Shown piece after piece: positions 30,601-35,078 of a DNA stretch of 64,000 nt. Positions within the stretch are counted from its first letter, which is position 1. Each line of letters starts with the position of its first letter. This DNA is from Williamsia muralis NBRC 105860. Its GTDB lineage: Bacteria > Actinomycetota > Actinomycetes > Mycobacteriales > Mycobacteriaceae. The stretch lies in NCBI RefSeq assembly GCF_001598915.1, contig NZ_BDAP01000004.1:494414-558413 (forward strand). Reading direction: 5' to 3'. The position numbers were made by a program, and so were the translations under genes. The notes under the pieces were generated by a model that was not told the DNA's origin, did not search any database, and was given only the letters and a program-made list of their open reading frames with translations.

Positions 30601-30640
30601 CAGAAGGCCCCTCCTCACGGTCATCGAGGCGTCGAATCAC
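12689..30640 (-). CDS. Giant nonribosomal peptide synthetase, six carrier modules, one lacking an A domain
   Basis: A 5983-residue NRPS. Approximate domain order: C1 20-450 (starter type, HHLTFDG), A1 470-970, T1 985-1050; C2 1070-1510 (HHAAVDG), A2 1520-2000, T2; C3 2090-2540 (HHVAVDG), A3 2560-3060, T3; C4 3160-3590 (HHIAVDG), A4 3620-4100, T4; C5 4185-4630 (HHVATDG), T5 4660-4725; C6 4745-5170 (HHIAMDG), A5 5190-5680, T6; thioesterase 5770-5975 (GWSLG). Binding-pocket codes read by hand against GrsA: A1 DAFVMALIMK, A2 DVFSVAMVHK, A3 DFWNLGMVHK (close to threonine), A4 DAVFAGFIVK, A5 DALFFGLVLK. No epimerisation or methylation domain. The leading C domain predicts an N-acyl (lipopeptide) product. 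The fifth module has no A domain. The GTG start overlaps the Wzc-like stop (GTGA); a GTG at 30601 with a strong GAGGAGG site is an alternative start. No MbtH-like or phosphopantetheinyl transferase gene is in the window. Confidence 0.97.
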   Translation of the reverse strand: MIRRLDDREEGPSVGQVLRQPLTRAQRALWAAQQATPLCPINIALCIELTGNLDAELLRAVTLGVARQTGIAFTRFEQTERGIEQVIDRGLSDHIMMKDLRSEPDPDAAGHQWMRDDYTRPLDVFHDRLMASAILRVADDRWLYYMRGHHLTFDGAGAFRSLQLIVAAYNERSEDGSLNLPPESDLSGLAQTDVDYRESPRFEKDRAYWAEQLDGIGPPISLAHRTGQPDPSPRRHSAVLPPDTAALLAQAETELRTTMPVIIAVAVSGYLARISGQEDVSLSLPVAARTTALLRKTFSTVSNVVPVRTGIGSRCTVRAAITSTQAAMMGALRHQRFRFEDMAEAMPRDSAVLPNRQFTGPLLNLMLTVDKINFGDVAGSLHVLSTSAVDDLAVNLYRTGNPSASDELRFDLEANPNRYSSEELEGHHRRLLRFIREVAITAIDDPARSFADIALDSDDELSRLTITSTPTVAGQPLPELLDAAAAQYGERPALHAGWAHWTYRVLAERSRRLANRLKDGGAAPGTTVAIATGRGLDQVLAFWAAARTGATVLQIDPAHPASRINGQLAQSNPVKILTSRGGVTPGDTTQWWDLSDVDLTDTPDTPIELPRPLTLDDIAYVVYTSGSTGAPKGVEVTHRGLAALMAHQRALGIDENARVSGLASPAFDASIFEMLLAASGGAALCPAPPNVVGGQELAEFLTGASITHSVITPSVLATVDPAGLPADVCSTLMLAGEACPPDLVRRWGSDRTVLNLYGPAEATIMATASAPLRPLDEPPAIGTAITDATCYVLDDQLRPVPSDVIGDLYLAGPGLASGYAGQSDLTAIAFVANPWGTAGQRMYRTGDRVRRDSTSGRLHYAGRSDDQVQIRGVRIEPGEIAMAAETHPDVHQAVAVVVGSGDTEALALYVSSHVDDRRLATRIRKHLSRRLPTAMWPAHVVVMRALPVTPSGKLDREALPHPSTVNQRPHRAALTPAEQLVAQVISQTVGIDEPSMYDDLLALGGSSLDATRISARIGAATGNAIGVREVLEAGDLAELALLVEQFVKTAAPTDAHRPRPPRPPASSGQMSMILADRLDPGSTANHLEADVELKGALHRDALMAAIADVIDRHEALRTIIRLEPDGTAWQDVVTVREVLADNGFETDDATSDVSVSEQLIDPTSRPPLLLELSRIGVDHHRLAVRSHHAAVDGWSLGVLVDDLATAYQSRVDGHAPSWAPATQYIDATVATSGDETRRSAEQLERWTRRLADLPARPELPIDRPAVGDRHVPAPAAVERRTLGTQITAALHDAATERGISTFAWLHATLAVTLARFTGSNDLVVVVPQAGRSRPELDTAVGMYVNPVAIRSTLGPTTSFEQILEQSADGLAFALGNADVPFADVAAAVGPQRDITTAPLSDVLLTYQNQPVGRWDVDGLQIEFHPKDPRHARIPLQWIVDDTADGLRVELTYRSDLFSGDIAAAMCHSYVTALAQSLVRPQSTSGELVPGEHHSLEAPTSRTRASLVQQVLAAADRDPQAPALVFGDQVLTYNQLIGRAEQVAGGLRTAGVRRGDLVGVALPRHPDALIAQLAAMFAGAAYVPIDPEYPQQRVAAIIEDAKPATVLVDSRTRRSIPGDVNIFDVDQSREANDHNPIAHTPDVDGDDLAYVIFTSGSTGRPKGVAVTHANVAALLDAARTSYDFGPGDVFSCTHSTAFDVSVFEIFAAWTTGARVVLADQETVRDPQALWPFLRTHGVTILSQTPSAFYPLAAVAVRDTDPGALRAVVFAGEALHPSRLMSWHSAFGRDVLLSNMYGITETTVHLTIEETDPTDHRSLIGDPLRDTTLQILDRWLQPVPNGVWGELYACGPQVTRGYVGRPGLTAERFVACPAQSGGGRMYRSGDIVRRTVDGKLEYRGRSDRQVQVRGFRVEPGDVVDALQTLPAVAEAEVVIRNSDTAVGSEILAYVRLRTDLAGQVPNEGELRDAARTVLPGYLVPSRIVVVDTWPLNASGKRDLRALPTLEARGAVAAEGNAVLPVAEVIAEVLGVPPTSLSPEAGLFDVGANSLSAMHIALLLTERTGRDVSVRMVAEAPSIADLQVSVDAARPRATPAAEVTIGSAAPPATAQQRALWALSRIDEGSAVYHLPAVLDLPSEASPRTVIDALTDVVARHEVLRTVLADNDGLPQPGLVPLDQVRTRLAALAQPRPLPESHAAANIHAEALRPFDLATELPWRAELFAAGGGGGLRLLLVGHHVAVDGWSMTVLAEDFATAVRARLAGVAPEWQAPAAQYRDHAWRMAKELGTPPRSTEHRSRLLEHWSYVLDGAPIHLQLPFESKTATVPPGPEPADYLDVPVPAEIRDALQRIAAAESASVFHVLHAALAATIGLFTGTDDIVIGTPTAGRTREMMTAVGMFVQTVVLRSRADPGMTVRESISQSRDVVTQALAHSEVSFEEVKERLAPPRTLDSDAYLDVMVAYQPAPVSDSDISLTPIRVGQARVPLEFTITDHGDGNPMHLTLSYGLWHVRPAMAAQFADTFVQTVQALSETVDPGVTTMHALTRPDDQHMPVASPRPRVDGAHEYTDVVERIIDRARETPESIALVDVTGNLTYSGLINQAAAIADELRSRGVQRGDLVAVIADRRADTVSAMLGILFVGGGYVPVDPTYPAERIKTIIADARPTAIIGAGGVLGRIDTEMPAVLDPATLDLAARRSADEIDRVTAASGDIAYVIYTSGSTGKPKGVMVTRSNMATLLSTAQSEIGASADDVWTWFHSAAFDFSVWEIFGALTSGGRVVVVDHDTARDPHDLVGLLTRHEVTILNQTPTAFSRLVQLPGDDLPESLRLVLFGGEALDPKALSHWHSRRPGVRLVNMYGITETTVHLSVTDVDTSDSRSLIGVALPSAGLVVLDRYLRPQPIGATGELYATGPQVTAGYLGRPDLTATRFVPSPWGPPGSRMYRTGDLARWVDGGRLEYLGRGDQQLKIRGHRIEPGEIAAVLRAQPGVSDAKVLLRDTDRQGDEMLIGYVIADESMPSPDPTSLRSACAAALPAHLVPAQIQVVADWPLTSTGKLDAARLPAISAPVASRALEGSEIVVAAAVADVLGLSADELGPDTNFFEQGGNSLSAARLASHVAALTGADLAVRSVFDFPTVGLLAAYIDSGVDVSGSNRLPMTAPAAHPRPSRLELTPQQQALWLHWQVDPARTDYNLSALIPVGDMPVNELSALIATLVDRHESLRTSFPADAGGPYQELRDSGTVDIDVTAHVVADPESALEMLNGPFDLTSELPWRVALFESPTHGRQLAVVVHHIAVDGESVRILHKELAALTGGESLPSGALDYGDYTAWSSDVLSHNGEILQRFWERVFAEPVAAPTLPGLRPPARESRPGPTIEVQLDPEQHQRLREQAAAHNTSTFMTVHAALAVLLARLGDDPDVIIGTVVSGRDATEFAGTVGMLARTVLLRNNIDINRPFSATLREVTRADLDSFAHSAYPANLVAGLADPDHRRGTRPVVDVFLADLGRAVTDGALTDGPHRDPRGDRALRLPSRFGLDLMMEERGGALVVRLAFDSARIDQPDAELFLTRLIALLQDVVTDPARPPADHLGAAPGDLDVVPEFDVWEPLPDLLRRGTVSSPAAMAVEDGSWMLTYRDLDVVSTQVARTLIGRGIGPGDVVAICAHRSAWSIIATWATAKTGAAFVTLGVDDPDTRRRRMVDQTGAVAGLYAPGDGPDVPGVDWLSLADLVAGQPAEHARVTSAFTADERTRPIRTNDVAYVIFTSGSTGEPKGVSVTQQGIAPLVNAVIEHVGLTAAGRVLHNYSTSFDAHLVELLPAFAVGATVVVCPPAVIGGRELTALLNDAAITHFFSTPAVMATVEPAMVDTVQVVATGGESLPNAVAQQWVSGRRVVNFYGPTEATIVATANRAVEPRGPIPIGRATGPAATYVLDRRLRPVPQGVIGELYLAGTGLARGYTRAAGMTAGRFVADPFGDPGTRMYRTGDLVHRTASGDLVVHGRADEQIKVRGIRLEPAEIDAALMSLRGVERAATGVYNQGPEAVLASWIIADPDQPCDPDRIRDQLRSILPPTHIPTHITVVDHFPVTPSGKLDRRALPAPAPTHHQLEAPRTDTEIVVAEGWADVLGLPPAEVGRHSEFFDSGGTSLSASRIAGRLRQQTHRDVTVRHILDARTVAALAAVIDGLPSSVLGDVAPRSLPLPAELELAYPQQRLWVLNRIDPQSTAYLVPLVLRLRGGVDVDRLSDAIVEVQRRHATLRTVYPQTPRGPRQQIGGLDSAKAPSVTRVDDNDVSGPIAELLTAPFDLNSEPGFRSAVVVAGTDTWLVLAMHHVATDGWSMRTILADLVGSYAGSPAPAAELTYSDFTQWQAQRLGDPSDLGSRYAQQLAFWRQTLAGVDAPYRVPGLVDNASATGGAVNATLGPDTLEALNDLGHAESATLFHLAHVALTALLAQHGATRDLVIGTPVLGRDDPAWERVVGMFVNTIALRTPVDVSRPIRAELRTVRDADLAAQSNADVPYDAVVRAVTSVRDAGRDPLISVLLVHQEALGEVSSGHVDLPGVDIEIVSDASEYVAAKFDLEMVLASAPGGGLALTLVHGAAVPERVAEALLEDYLELLRAMVSAPDDPFPSLSRRFEPAVAALTSEPTPLAPTTFIEQPSGPSELEPVVAAAFSQVLGLGINDVGRDNSFFDLGGSSLSATQVVAIIADETGTAVPVRHLFTAPSVAALAALLSSSGERAAAALPPLTGPGAPPDLGPVPLSPAQQRLWLVQRMIPERPLYAVPVVVAVPAGATHDDVVDAWQQVVGRHAPLRTIYPDNGGAPEQRVVDQPADVVDLGERDLAEVIGDLLAEPFDLERAVPVRSALVGTNGHRFVVVVAHHIAMDGQSVQVLRRDLESALAGTELPPLPVSYPQVARWQHVANNLMRSEMLDFWAQALRGYPGVLELPDCGPRDAQRSLSTSTVAVPVPSSTVDAVTRTAQRLGVSDFHVYHAALALTLSIACGTDDVAVGTPVSLRRHAETTDMVGMFVSTVALRTVLRPGLTTDDLIHLVRDTDLAAMDNALLPFDEVVAQQDPIREMGRHPVVQVTLSVNDEPGGHVADELSPDSEFDLQLTVGRGTALFTHANSLYDKRAIETLALRWQLALRLVVSEYSVSLETADLRTEEERSERSSLTSVGAPMTLTQMLERSVRERPTAVAADDGETALTYTQLDQWSSVLASELVSAGVLPGDRVAMMLPRSLESVAAFWAIARIAAVYVPIDPRYPAERIDRMIATSGAQVAVAHPSAPRHCAVQLSVPEAVQLSVPEPPTAEPELGRPTPGWIHAAPEAAAYLLFTSGTTGLPNGVVVSHLGLRNLLEPKVFVSQPGARVAHVASPSFDASILEMVWAFGSGNTLAVVPADDVTGRTLTDHLRSLAVTQTFLTPSVLSTVDESALPDLRTVFVGGETCPPELVRRWSRGRMMVNLYGPTETTVLGTSHSPMRPESAATIGAAVPGLQAKVLDGHLRPTPDGAVGELYFTGPALAMGYQGNTPLTASRFVATADGGRMYRTGDLVRRHQSGDLEYLGRADRQVKIRGQRIEPAEVDAALTAAGVRTAMTVLRNGPTGPVLVSYVVGSPDDASSTSGLLNLLMERLPHHLVPAAIVPVAELPRTPVGKLDTAALPEPTWTVSGGAPRTPTETAVVEVFREVLGNNDIGVYDDFFTVGGNSLLLTAAAAALTRRLERPVPVAVLFAHTTPVALSGALDKYEDLAAELGSVVQLSPAHRAGTPLWCIHPVSGLVNDYRPLGRDLPTPVFGLQMPGLDDVSAPHLTTIEAMAAAHVDTLKRRQPNGPYRLLGWSLGAVLAHEMTKQLTAAGDSVDLLVLLDPRMEPDMQPAAGMDETLERSLRAIDAARFEQYRIRCEEAIAAAAAYEPDVAAPRSAIIVAAQDNPHPDHWRSLIDGRVTVENIAVAHHAMGAEDAMSVVAQLTNAAISDLDDNHENIRSTP
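14732..14779. repeat. 24-bp direct duplication inside the last A domain
   Basis: Two adjacent 24-base copies, differing at a few positions (cgacagctgcacagc versus cgacagttgtacagc), encode the octapeptide AVQLSVPE twice in a row. They sit in a loop between the early A-domain motifs and the A3 core motif of the final A domain. The duplication keeps the reading frame. Confidence 0.9.
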
Positions 30641-32157
30641 CTATGTGAAGGCGCTGACTCGAGAACCGCCTCGATGTCCTGATGCTTCGGAGCCTTCTTG
30701 CCGAATCGACTGAAGAACCCTGGCTTCTTCATCACGTCGGTGGAGCTGTAGTAGTAGCCGTACTTGTACGCGCCACCGCGCGTGGGGACATCGGTGAGAA
30801 CGACACCGATGAGCTTGGCTTGCACAGCTTCAAGCTGTTCGATGCTCGCCGCGATATCGGGGATGCGGGACTGATTGGCCCGCGCGACCAGGACAACTCC
30901 GTCGGCCCACTGAGCCAAGACCGCCGCATCAGTAACGGGAAGAAGCGGTGGCGAGTCGATGATCACGTAGTCGAACATTGCCGAAAGGTTCTCGATGCCC
31001 TGGCCGGCCTTCTTTGAACCCAGCAGTTCCGCCGGGTTGGGGGGCTGGGGACCGCTGGCCAGGATCTGAAGGCCTTTCACCTCACTCGGCTGCAACAGGT
31101 CGGCCATCGAACCGTCGCCCTTGAGGTAGTTCGTCAAGCCGATGTCGCCCATGCCGCCTGTGCGGTGGTACACCTGCGGCCTCCGGAGGTCCGCGTCAAC
31201 GAGAACGACACGCTTACCAGTCTCGGCCAATGCGGCGGCCAAGTTCATAGCAGTTGTCGTCTTGCCCTCTGCTGCCAGCGCGCTCGTCACAATGATTCGT
31301 CGTGACGGGTTGTCGACGCTCACAAACGAGAGATTGGTACGCAACTTTCGGTAAGCCTCTGCGGCCAAAGTGGCGCCGGAGCTGAAGTCGATCAGCCCTT
31401 GCTTCTTCAAAAGCTCATCAGACGGCACCGAGGCAAGCACTGGGGCTGTGGTGATTGAAGAAACTTCGTCCTCAGTGCGAATCTTGTTGTTGTACTTGTC
31501 GCGTAAAAAAACCGCGGCAACACCAAGCAACAGACCGATTACCAAGCCTAGAGCCGTGTTTCTCTCGGTACGGGGTGTAACGGGATCGTCACTTATGCTC
31601 GCAGGCGTTACGATCGTCAAATTAGCCAACGGCGTCTTACTGCCAGTCGGCGTCTCGAGACGGGTGACATACTCCGTCATTGATTTCGCAGCAGCGTTGG
31701 CAAGGTCAGCGGCAGTGTCCCGGTTGTGACTCTCGGCCGATATATTTAATAGCACGGTCTCCGGCGTAGTCGACGCACTCAACGCGGATCTCGCTTCGGC
31801 CATTGAAAGACCCAGGTCATCCGGGTCGAGAGCATCCGCCACGACTGCGTCAGAATCCACCAACTGCGTGTACGAAGTGACGCGCTGCTGCGAAGCCAGG
31901 GAACCCTGGTACGCCGTTTGCGCGTTGTTCTCGTTACCCGACGTTACATACAAAGTGGCAGTCGACCTATACGTTGGTTCCTGTAGCGCACTAAAAATCA
32001 GACCAGCTAGGCCACATAACAAGGTGATCACTAGAATCGACAGCCACCCACGCTTCAACACTCCTATAGATGTGCGAAACGCGTCCCTTGCCGGCTCCTC
32101 GAAGCGTTCTTGTGCATCTGCCATTGCAGCGAATCCAATCATCGACTTTGGTGCCAT
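30637..32157 (-). CDS. Wzc-like polysaccharide co-polymerase/tyrosine autokinase
   Basis: A 506-residue protein combining a Wzz-type membrane domain (helices near residues 40-60 and 190-210, with a 'STATLYVTSGNENNAQTAYQ' region between) and a cytoplasmic BY-kinase domain. Kinase motifs are Walker A 'AAEGKTTT', Walker A' 'VVLVDADLRRP' and Walker B 'YVIIDSPPL'. Near the C terminus 'YKYGYYYSS' forms the tyrosine cluster that is autophosphorylated in this family. It controls polymerisation and export of capsular polysaccharide together with the phosphatase at 43063-43596. Its stop overlaps the NRPS start codon, an unusual pairing. The start may instead be the ATG at 32124. No clear Shine-Dalgarno supports either. 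Confidence 0.93.
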   Translation of the reverse strand: MAPKSMIGFAAMADAQERFEEPARDAFRTSIGVLKRGWLSILVITLLCGLAGLIFSALQEPTYRSTATLYVTSGNENNAQTAYQGSLASQQRVTSYTQLVDSDAVVADALDPDDLGLSMAEARSALSASTTPETVLLNISAESHNRDTAADLANAAAKSMTEYVTRLETPTGSKTPLANLTIVTPASISDDPVTPRTERNTALGLVIGLLLGVAAVFLRDKYNNKIRTEDEVSSITTAPVLASVPSDELLKKQGLIDFSSGATLAAEAYRKLRTNLSFVSVDNPSRRIIVTSALAAEGKTTTAMNLAAALAETGKRVVLVDADLRRPQVYHRTGGMGDIGLTNYLKGDGSMADLLQPSEVKGLQILASGPQPPNPAELLGSKKAGQGIENLSAMFDYVIIDSPPLLPVTDAAVLAQWADGVVLVARANQSRIPDIAASIEQLEAVQAKLIGVVLTDVPTRGGAYKYGYYYSSTDVMKKPGFFSRFGKKAPKHQDIEAVLESAPSHR

Positions 32158-32321
32158 TTGGCACGTCTTGTAAGTTCGTCAATCCAGGCACCGGCCATTG
32201 CACTTGACCGTGGCCGACCGACCCAAGAAAACATCCCAACGATGCGGTGCCACCTACAGGACAATCGGCAGCTCGCAATCTCTCACCCATCGACCGGACG
32301 AGAGTCGAATGACCCACGGTC

Positions 32322-32327
32322 ATATTA
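32322..32327 (-). promoter_or_regulatory. Possible -10 element for the wzc-NRPS unit
   Basis: The 280-base gap between fcl and the wzc-like gene contains, on the minus strand, a TAATAT hexamer about 165 bases before the kinase start. No good -35 hexamer was found at the right distance, so this is only a candidate. The gap is the largest break in the minus-strand run between 45103 and 30637, so a separate promoter here is reasonable. Confidence 0.25.
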
Positions 32328-32437
32328 TGCATCAACCGGCCCCGACGCGCGCATCGCTTGCACGTACTAGCTGGGGTGACAACATACGATCGTCCACCGC
32401 GGGGATACGAAATCTGCGACACACCAATATCACGGCC

Positions 32438-33409
32438 CTACAACCTGAGGGACGAAAGGTTGTCGCGGTACCAGGCAACGGTTGATCGAATGCCTTCCTC
32501 CAGCGAAATGCGCGGTGACCAGCCACTCTTCATCAATGTGCTGACGTCGAGCAGCTTCTGCGGCGTCCCATCAGGCTTCGATGTGTCCCACTCGGTGTCA
32601 CCATCGAAGCCGACCGCTTCGGCGACCAGAGCAGCTATATCCGCAATCGTCTGGTCGACGCCAACACCTACGTTTACCTGCGAATCACCATCATAGTTCT
32701 CGAGAAGGTGCAAACAGGCCGACGCCATATCGGACACGTGCAAGAATTCACGTCGCGGATTACCGCTTCCCCAGTTGGTCACTGTGCCCTCGCCGTGCTG
32801 CTTCGCTTCGTCGTATCTGCGAATCAGAGAGGGCAGCACATGTGAACCCGTACGCGAAAAGTTGTCACCCGGGCCATACAAGTTAGTCGGCATAGCGGAG
32901 ATCCACGGTAGTCCATACTGCCGCCTCACCGATTGAACGTGCAGTATTCCGGCGATTTTGGCAATGGCATATGCGTCGTTAGTTGGTTCCAGATGACCAG
33001 TAAGTAGGGAGTCCTCTTGAATCGGCTGGGCCGCGAACTTCGGGTAGATGCAAGAAGAACCGAGAAATAAGAGCCGTTCGACCTGATGCTCGAGAGCGGC
33101 ATCAATAACATTGAGCTGGATCTGCAAGTTTTCAGAAAGAAAGTCTACGGGAAACTTACTATTAGCTTCTATTCCACCGACCTTGGCCGCAGCGAGGATA
33201 ACCACCGGAGGCTTGACCTTCTCAAAGAACTCGAAGACATCCCGCCGGCGTCGGAGGTCGAGTTCGGAACTAGTGCGGCCGATCAGATTAGTGAAGCCCT
33301 CACTCGCGAGGTGATGCCATAACGCGGAACCCACCAGCCCCCGATGTCCCGCGACATACACCGGAGCATCTCGGTCAATTTCGAACGAACGGCCAAATAA
33401 GGAACTCAT
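32438..33409 (-). CDS. fcl: GDP-L-fucose synthase
   Basis: A 323-residue short-chain dehydrogenase of the GDP-4-keto-6-deoxymannose epimerase/reductase family, making GDP-L-fucose with NADPH. Signs are the N-terminal 'VAGHRGLVGSAL' nucleotide-binding loop, 'FLGSSCIYPKFA' with the catalytic Ser/Cys region, 'YAIAKIAG' (catalytic Tyr and Lys) and 'TNLYGPGDNF'. These are diagnostic for Fcl/WcaG. The start at 33409 gives the family length and begins ten bases after gmd ends, preceded by AAGGT. The longer frame to 33577 would overlap gmd. It acts directly after Gmd. Confidence 0.93.
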   Translation of the reverse strand: MSSLFGRSFEIDRDAPVYVAGHRGLVGSALWHHLASEGFTNLIGRTSSELDLRRRRDVFEFFEKVKPPVVILAAAKVGGIEANSKFPVDFLSENLQIQLNVIDAALEHQVERLLFLGSSCIYPKFAAQPIQEDSLLTGHLEPTNDAYAIAKIAGILHVQSVRRQYGLPWISAMPTNLYGPGDNFSRTGSHVLPSLIRRYDEAKQHGEGTVTNWGSGNPRREFLHVSDMASACLHLLENYDGDSQVNVGVGVDQTIADIAALVAEAVGFDGDTEWDTSKPDGTPQKLLDVSTLMKSGWSPRISLEEGIRSTVAWYRDNLSSLRL

Positions 33410-33419
33410 CACTTTACCT

Positions 33420-34442
33420 TCAATTCCACGAAGACACTTTCGGCTCATCGATCCAAGTAGACCCAGAACACTCCAGCGCAGATATGTCTGCGTCAACCAT
33501 GATCCTCGCGAGTTCCGGAGTATGCACCGCGGGCTTCCAGCCCAAATCTCTTTCCGCTTTGCTCGCATCTCCAACAAGCGCGTCTACCTCAGTAGGACGC
33601 AAATAGCGCTCGTCGAACCGGACATGTTTCTCCCAATCGAGACCAGCATGGTCGAAAGCAGTAATCAAAAAATCACGCACGCAGTAATTTCCGCCAGTTG
33701 CGAGCACATAATCATCAGGCGAATCGGCCTGAAGCATACGCCACATTCCTTCGACATACTCCGGTGCATATCCCCAATCGCGAATCGCATCCAGGTTTCC
33801 CATATACACCACGTCTTCTACACCTGCCTTGATACGCGCAACGGCACGGGTGATTTTTCGGGTGACAAACGTTTCGCCACGACGCGGAGATTCATGGTTG
33901 AAGAGAATGCCGTTAACAGCAAAAATGTCGTAAGCCTCACGATAGTTCCGGGTGACCCAGTAGGCATACACTTTTGCCGCTCCATACGGAGAACGAGGAT
34001 AGAATAGGGTGTCCTCGTTTTGGGGAGGAGGCGACGCTCCGAACATCTCAGAGCTCGAGGCTTGGTAGAAACGGCACTGCAAGCCTGCTAACCGGACCGC
34101 CTCGAGTAGTCGTATCGAACCGATCCCAGTTGTATCGCCCGTGTGCTCTGGCTCGTCGAAGCTAACCCTGACATGGGACTGAGCCGCTAAGTTGTAGACC
34201 TCATCTGGCTCGATAGTAGCCAGCAGCGTGACAAGACGTGCGCCGTCGCTCAAGTCACCGTAGTGAAGAAACAGTTTTGCGCCGGGTTCATGCGGATCCA
34301 CATAGAGATGGTCTATTCGAGCCGTGTTGAATGAAGACGATCTTCGAATCAGACCGTGGACTTCATACCCCTTCTTCAGCAGAAGTTCAGCCAGATACGA
34401 CCCGTCTTGGCCGGTGATGCCCGTAATTAGAGCTCGCTTCAT
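33420..34442 (-). CDS. gmd: GDP-mannose 4,6-dehydratase
   Basis: A 340-residue extended short-chain dehydrogenase converting GDP-D-mannose to GDP-4-keto-6-deoxy-D-mannose, the first step to GDP-fucose. Key features are '[19 protein letters not shown]' at the N terminus, '[13 protein letters not shown]', '[18 protein letters not shown]' and '[14 protein letters not shown]' (YxxxK), plus '[16 protein letters not shown]'. These are near-invariant in Gmd. The start is the ATG at 34442 with GGAG seven bases upstream. It is immediately followed by fcl, so the polysaccharide made here is likely to contain fucose or a related deoxysugar. Confidence 0.96.
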   Translation of the reverse strand: MKRALITGITGQDGSYLAELLLKKGYEVHGLIRRSSSFNTARIDHLYVDPHEPGAKLFLHYGDLSDGARLVTLLATIEPDEVYNLAAQSHVRVSFDEPEHTGDTTGIGSIRLLEAVRLAGLQCRFYQASSSEMFGASPPPQNEDTLFYPRSPYGAAKVYAYWVTRNYREAYDIFAVNGILFNHESPRRGETFVTRKITRAVARIKAGVEDVVYMGNLDAIRDWGYAPEYVEGMWRMLQADSPDDYVLATGGNYCVRDFLITAFDHAGLDWEKHVRFDERYLRPTEVDALVGDASKAERDLGWKPAVHTPELARIMVDADISALECSGSTWIDEPKVSSWN

Positions 34443-34520
34443 TTTAATCTCCGCATCATTTCGGTTCAGGACACTTCCTCCAGACCAGTGAACGTTCACA
34501 CTGGCTGAGCTCTTCGCAAA

Positions 34521-35054
34521 TCAAAGAACGACTCCGCCTCGAACGACGTCTTTGTGAACAACAACGCCGGCCCCAACCACCGCTCCAGCCCCGACCACTA
34601 CCCCGCGAAGAACTACGGCCCGTGTAGCTATCCACGCACCGTCACCAATCTCAATCGGGCCGTTATCGAACTCAAAGGACGGTGACCGCCGGTCATGGCT
34701 CCCCGTACACAGCATCGCCTGTTGTGAAACACAAACATCGCTTCCGATAGCAACCGGCTCAAGGTTCAAAATGTAGACACCTTCGCCCAGCCAACTATTC
34801 TTTCCGACAGAGAGCTTCCACGGCCAGTGAATTCGACAGTTCTGTCTAATGACAACTCGCTCGCCGATCTCGGCGCCAAACAAACGCAATATCCAGACGC
34901 GGACACCATTTGGGCACCACCAGCGGCTAAACAGCACACCAGATACAAATAGCCAAAGCACCTGGACAAACCATGGTCGCCCCTTGTCATATCCGAACCC
35001 AGTAAAGCTCGATAGGTCTCGGGGATATACAGTACCGGGCTTGTTATTGGTCAT
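34521..35054 (-). CDS. WcaF-like left-handed beta-helix acetyltransferase
   Basis: A 177-residue acyltransferase of the hexapeptide-repeat family, similar in length and layout to colanic acid acetyltransferase WcaF. It has an N-terminal 'SSFTGFGYDKGRPWFVQVLW' segment, then hexapeptide repeats ('IGERVVIRQNCRIHWPWKLS', 'VGKNSWLGEGVYI'), 'QAMLCTGSHD' with the catalytic His, and 'IATRAVVLRGVVVGAGAVVG'. It probably O-acetylates a sugar of the repeat unit. It lies between gmd and a WcaI-like glycosyltransferase, the same gene neighbourhood type as in colanic-acid-like clusters. Confidence 0.88.
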   Translation of the reverse strand: MTNNKPGTVYPRDLSSFTGFGYDKGRPWFVQVLWLFVSGVLFSRWWCPNGVRVWILRLFGAEIGERVVIRQNCRIHWPWKLSVGKNSWLGEGVYILNLEPVAIGSDVCVSQQAMLCTGSHDRRSPSFEFDNGPIEIGDGAWIATRAVVLRGVVVGAGAVVGAGVVVHKDVVRGGVVL

Positions 35055-35078
35055 CTACGGACTCCCAGCCTCTAGGTC

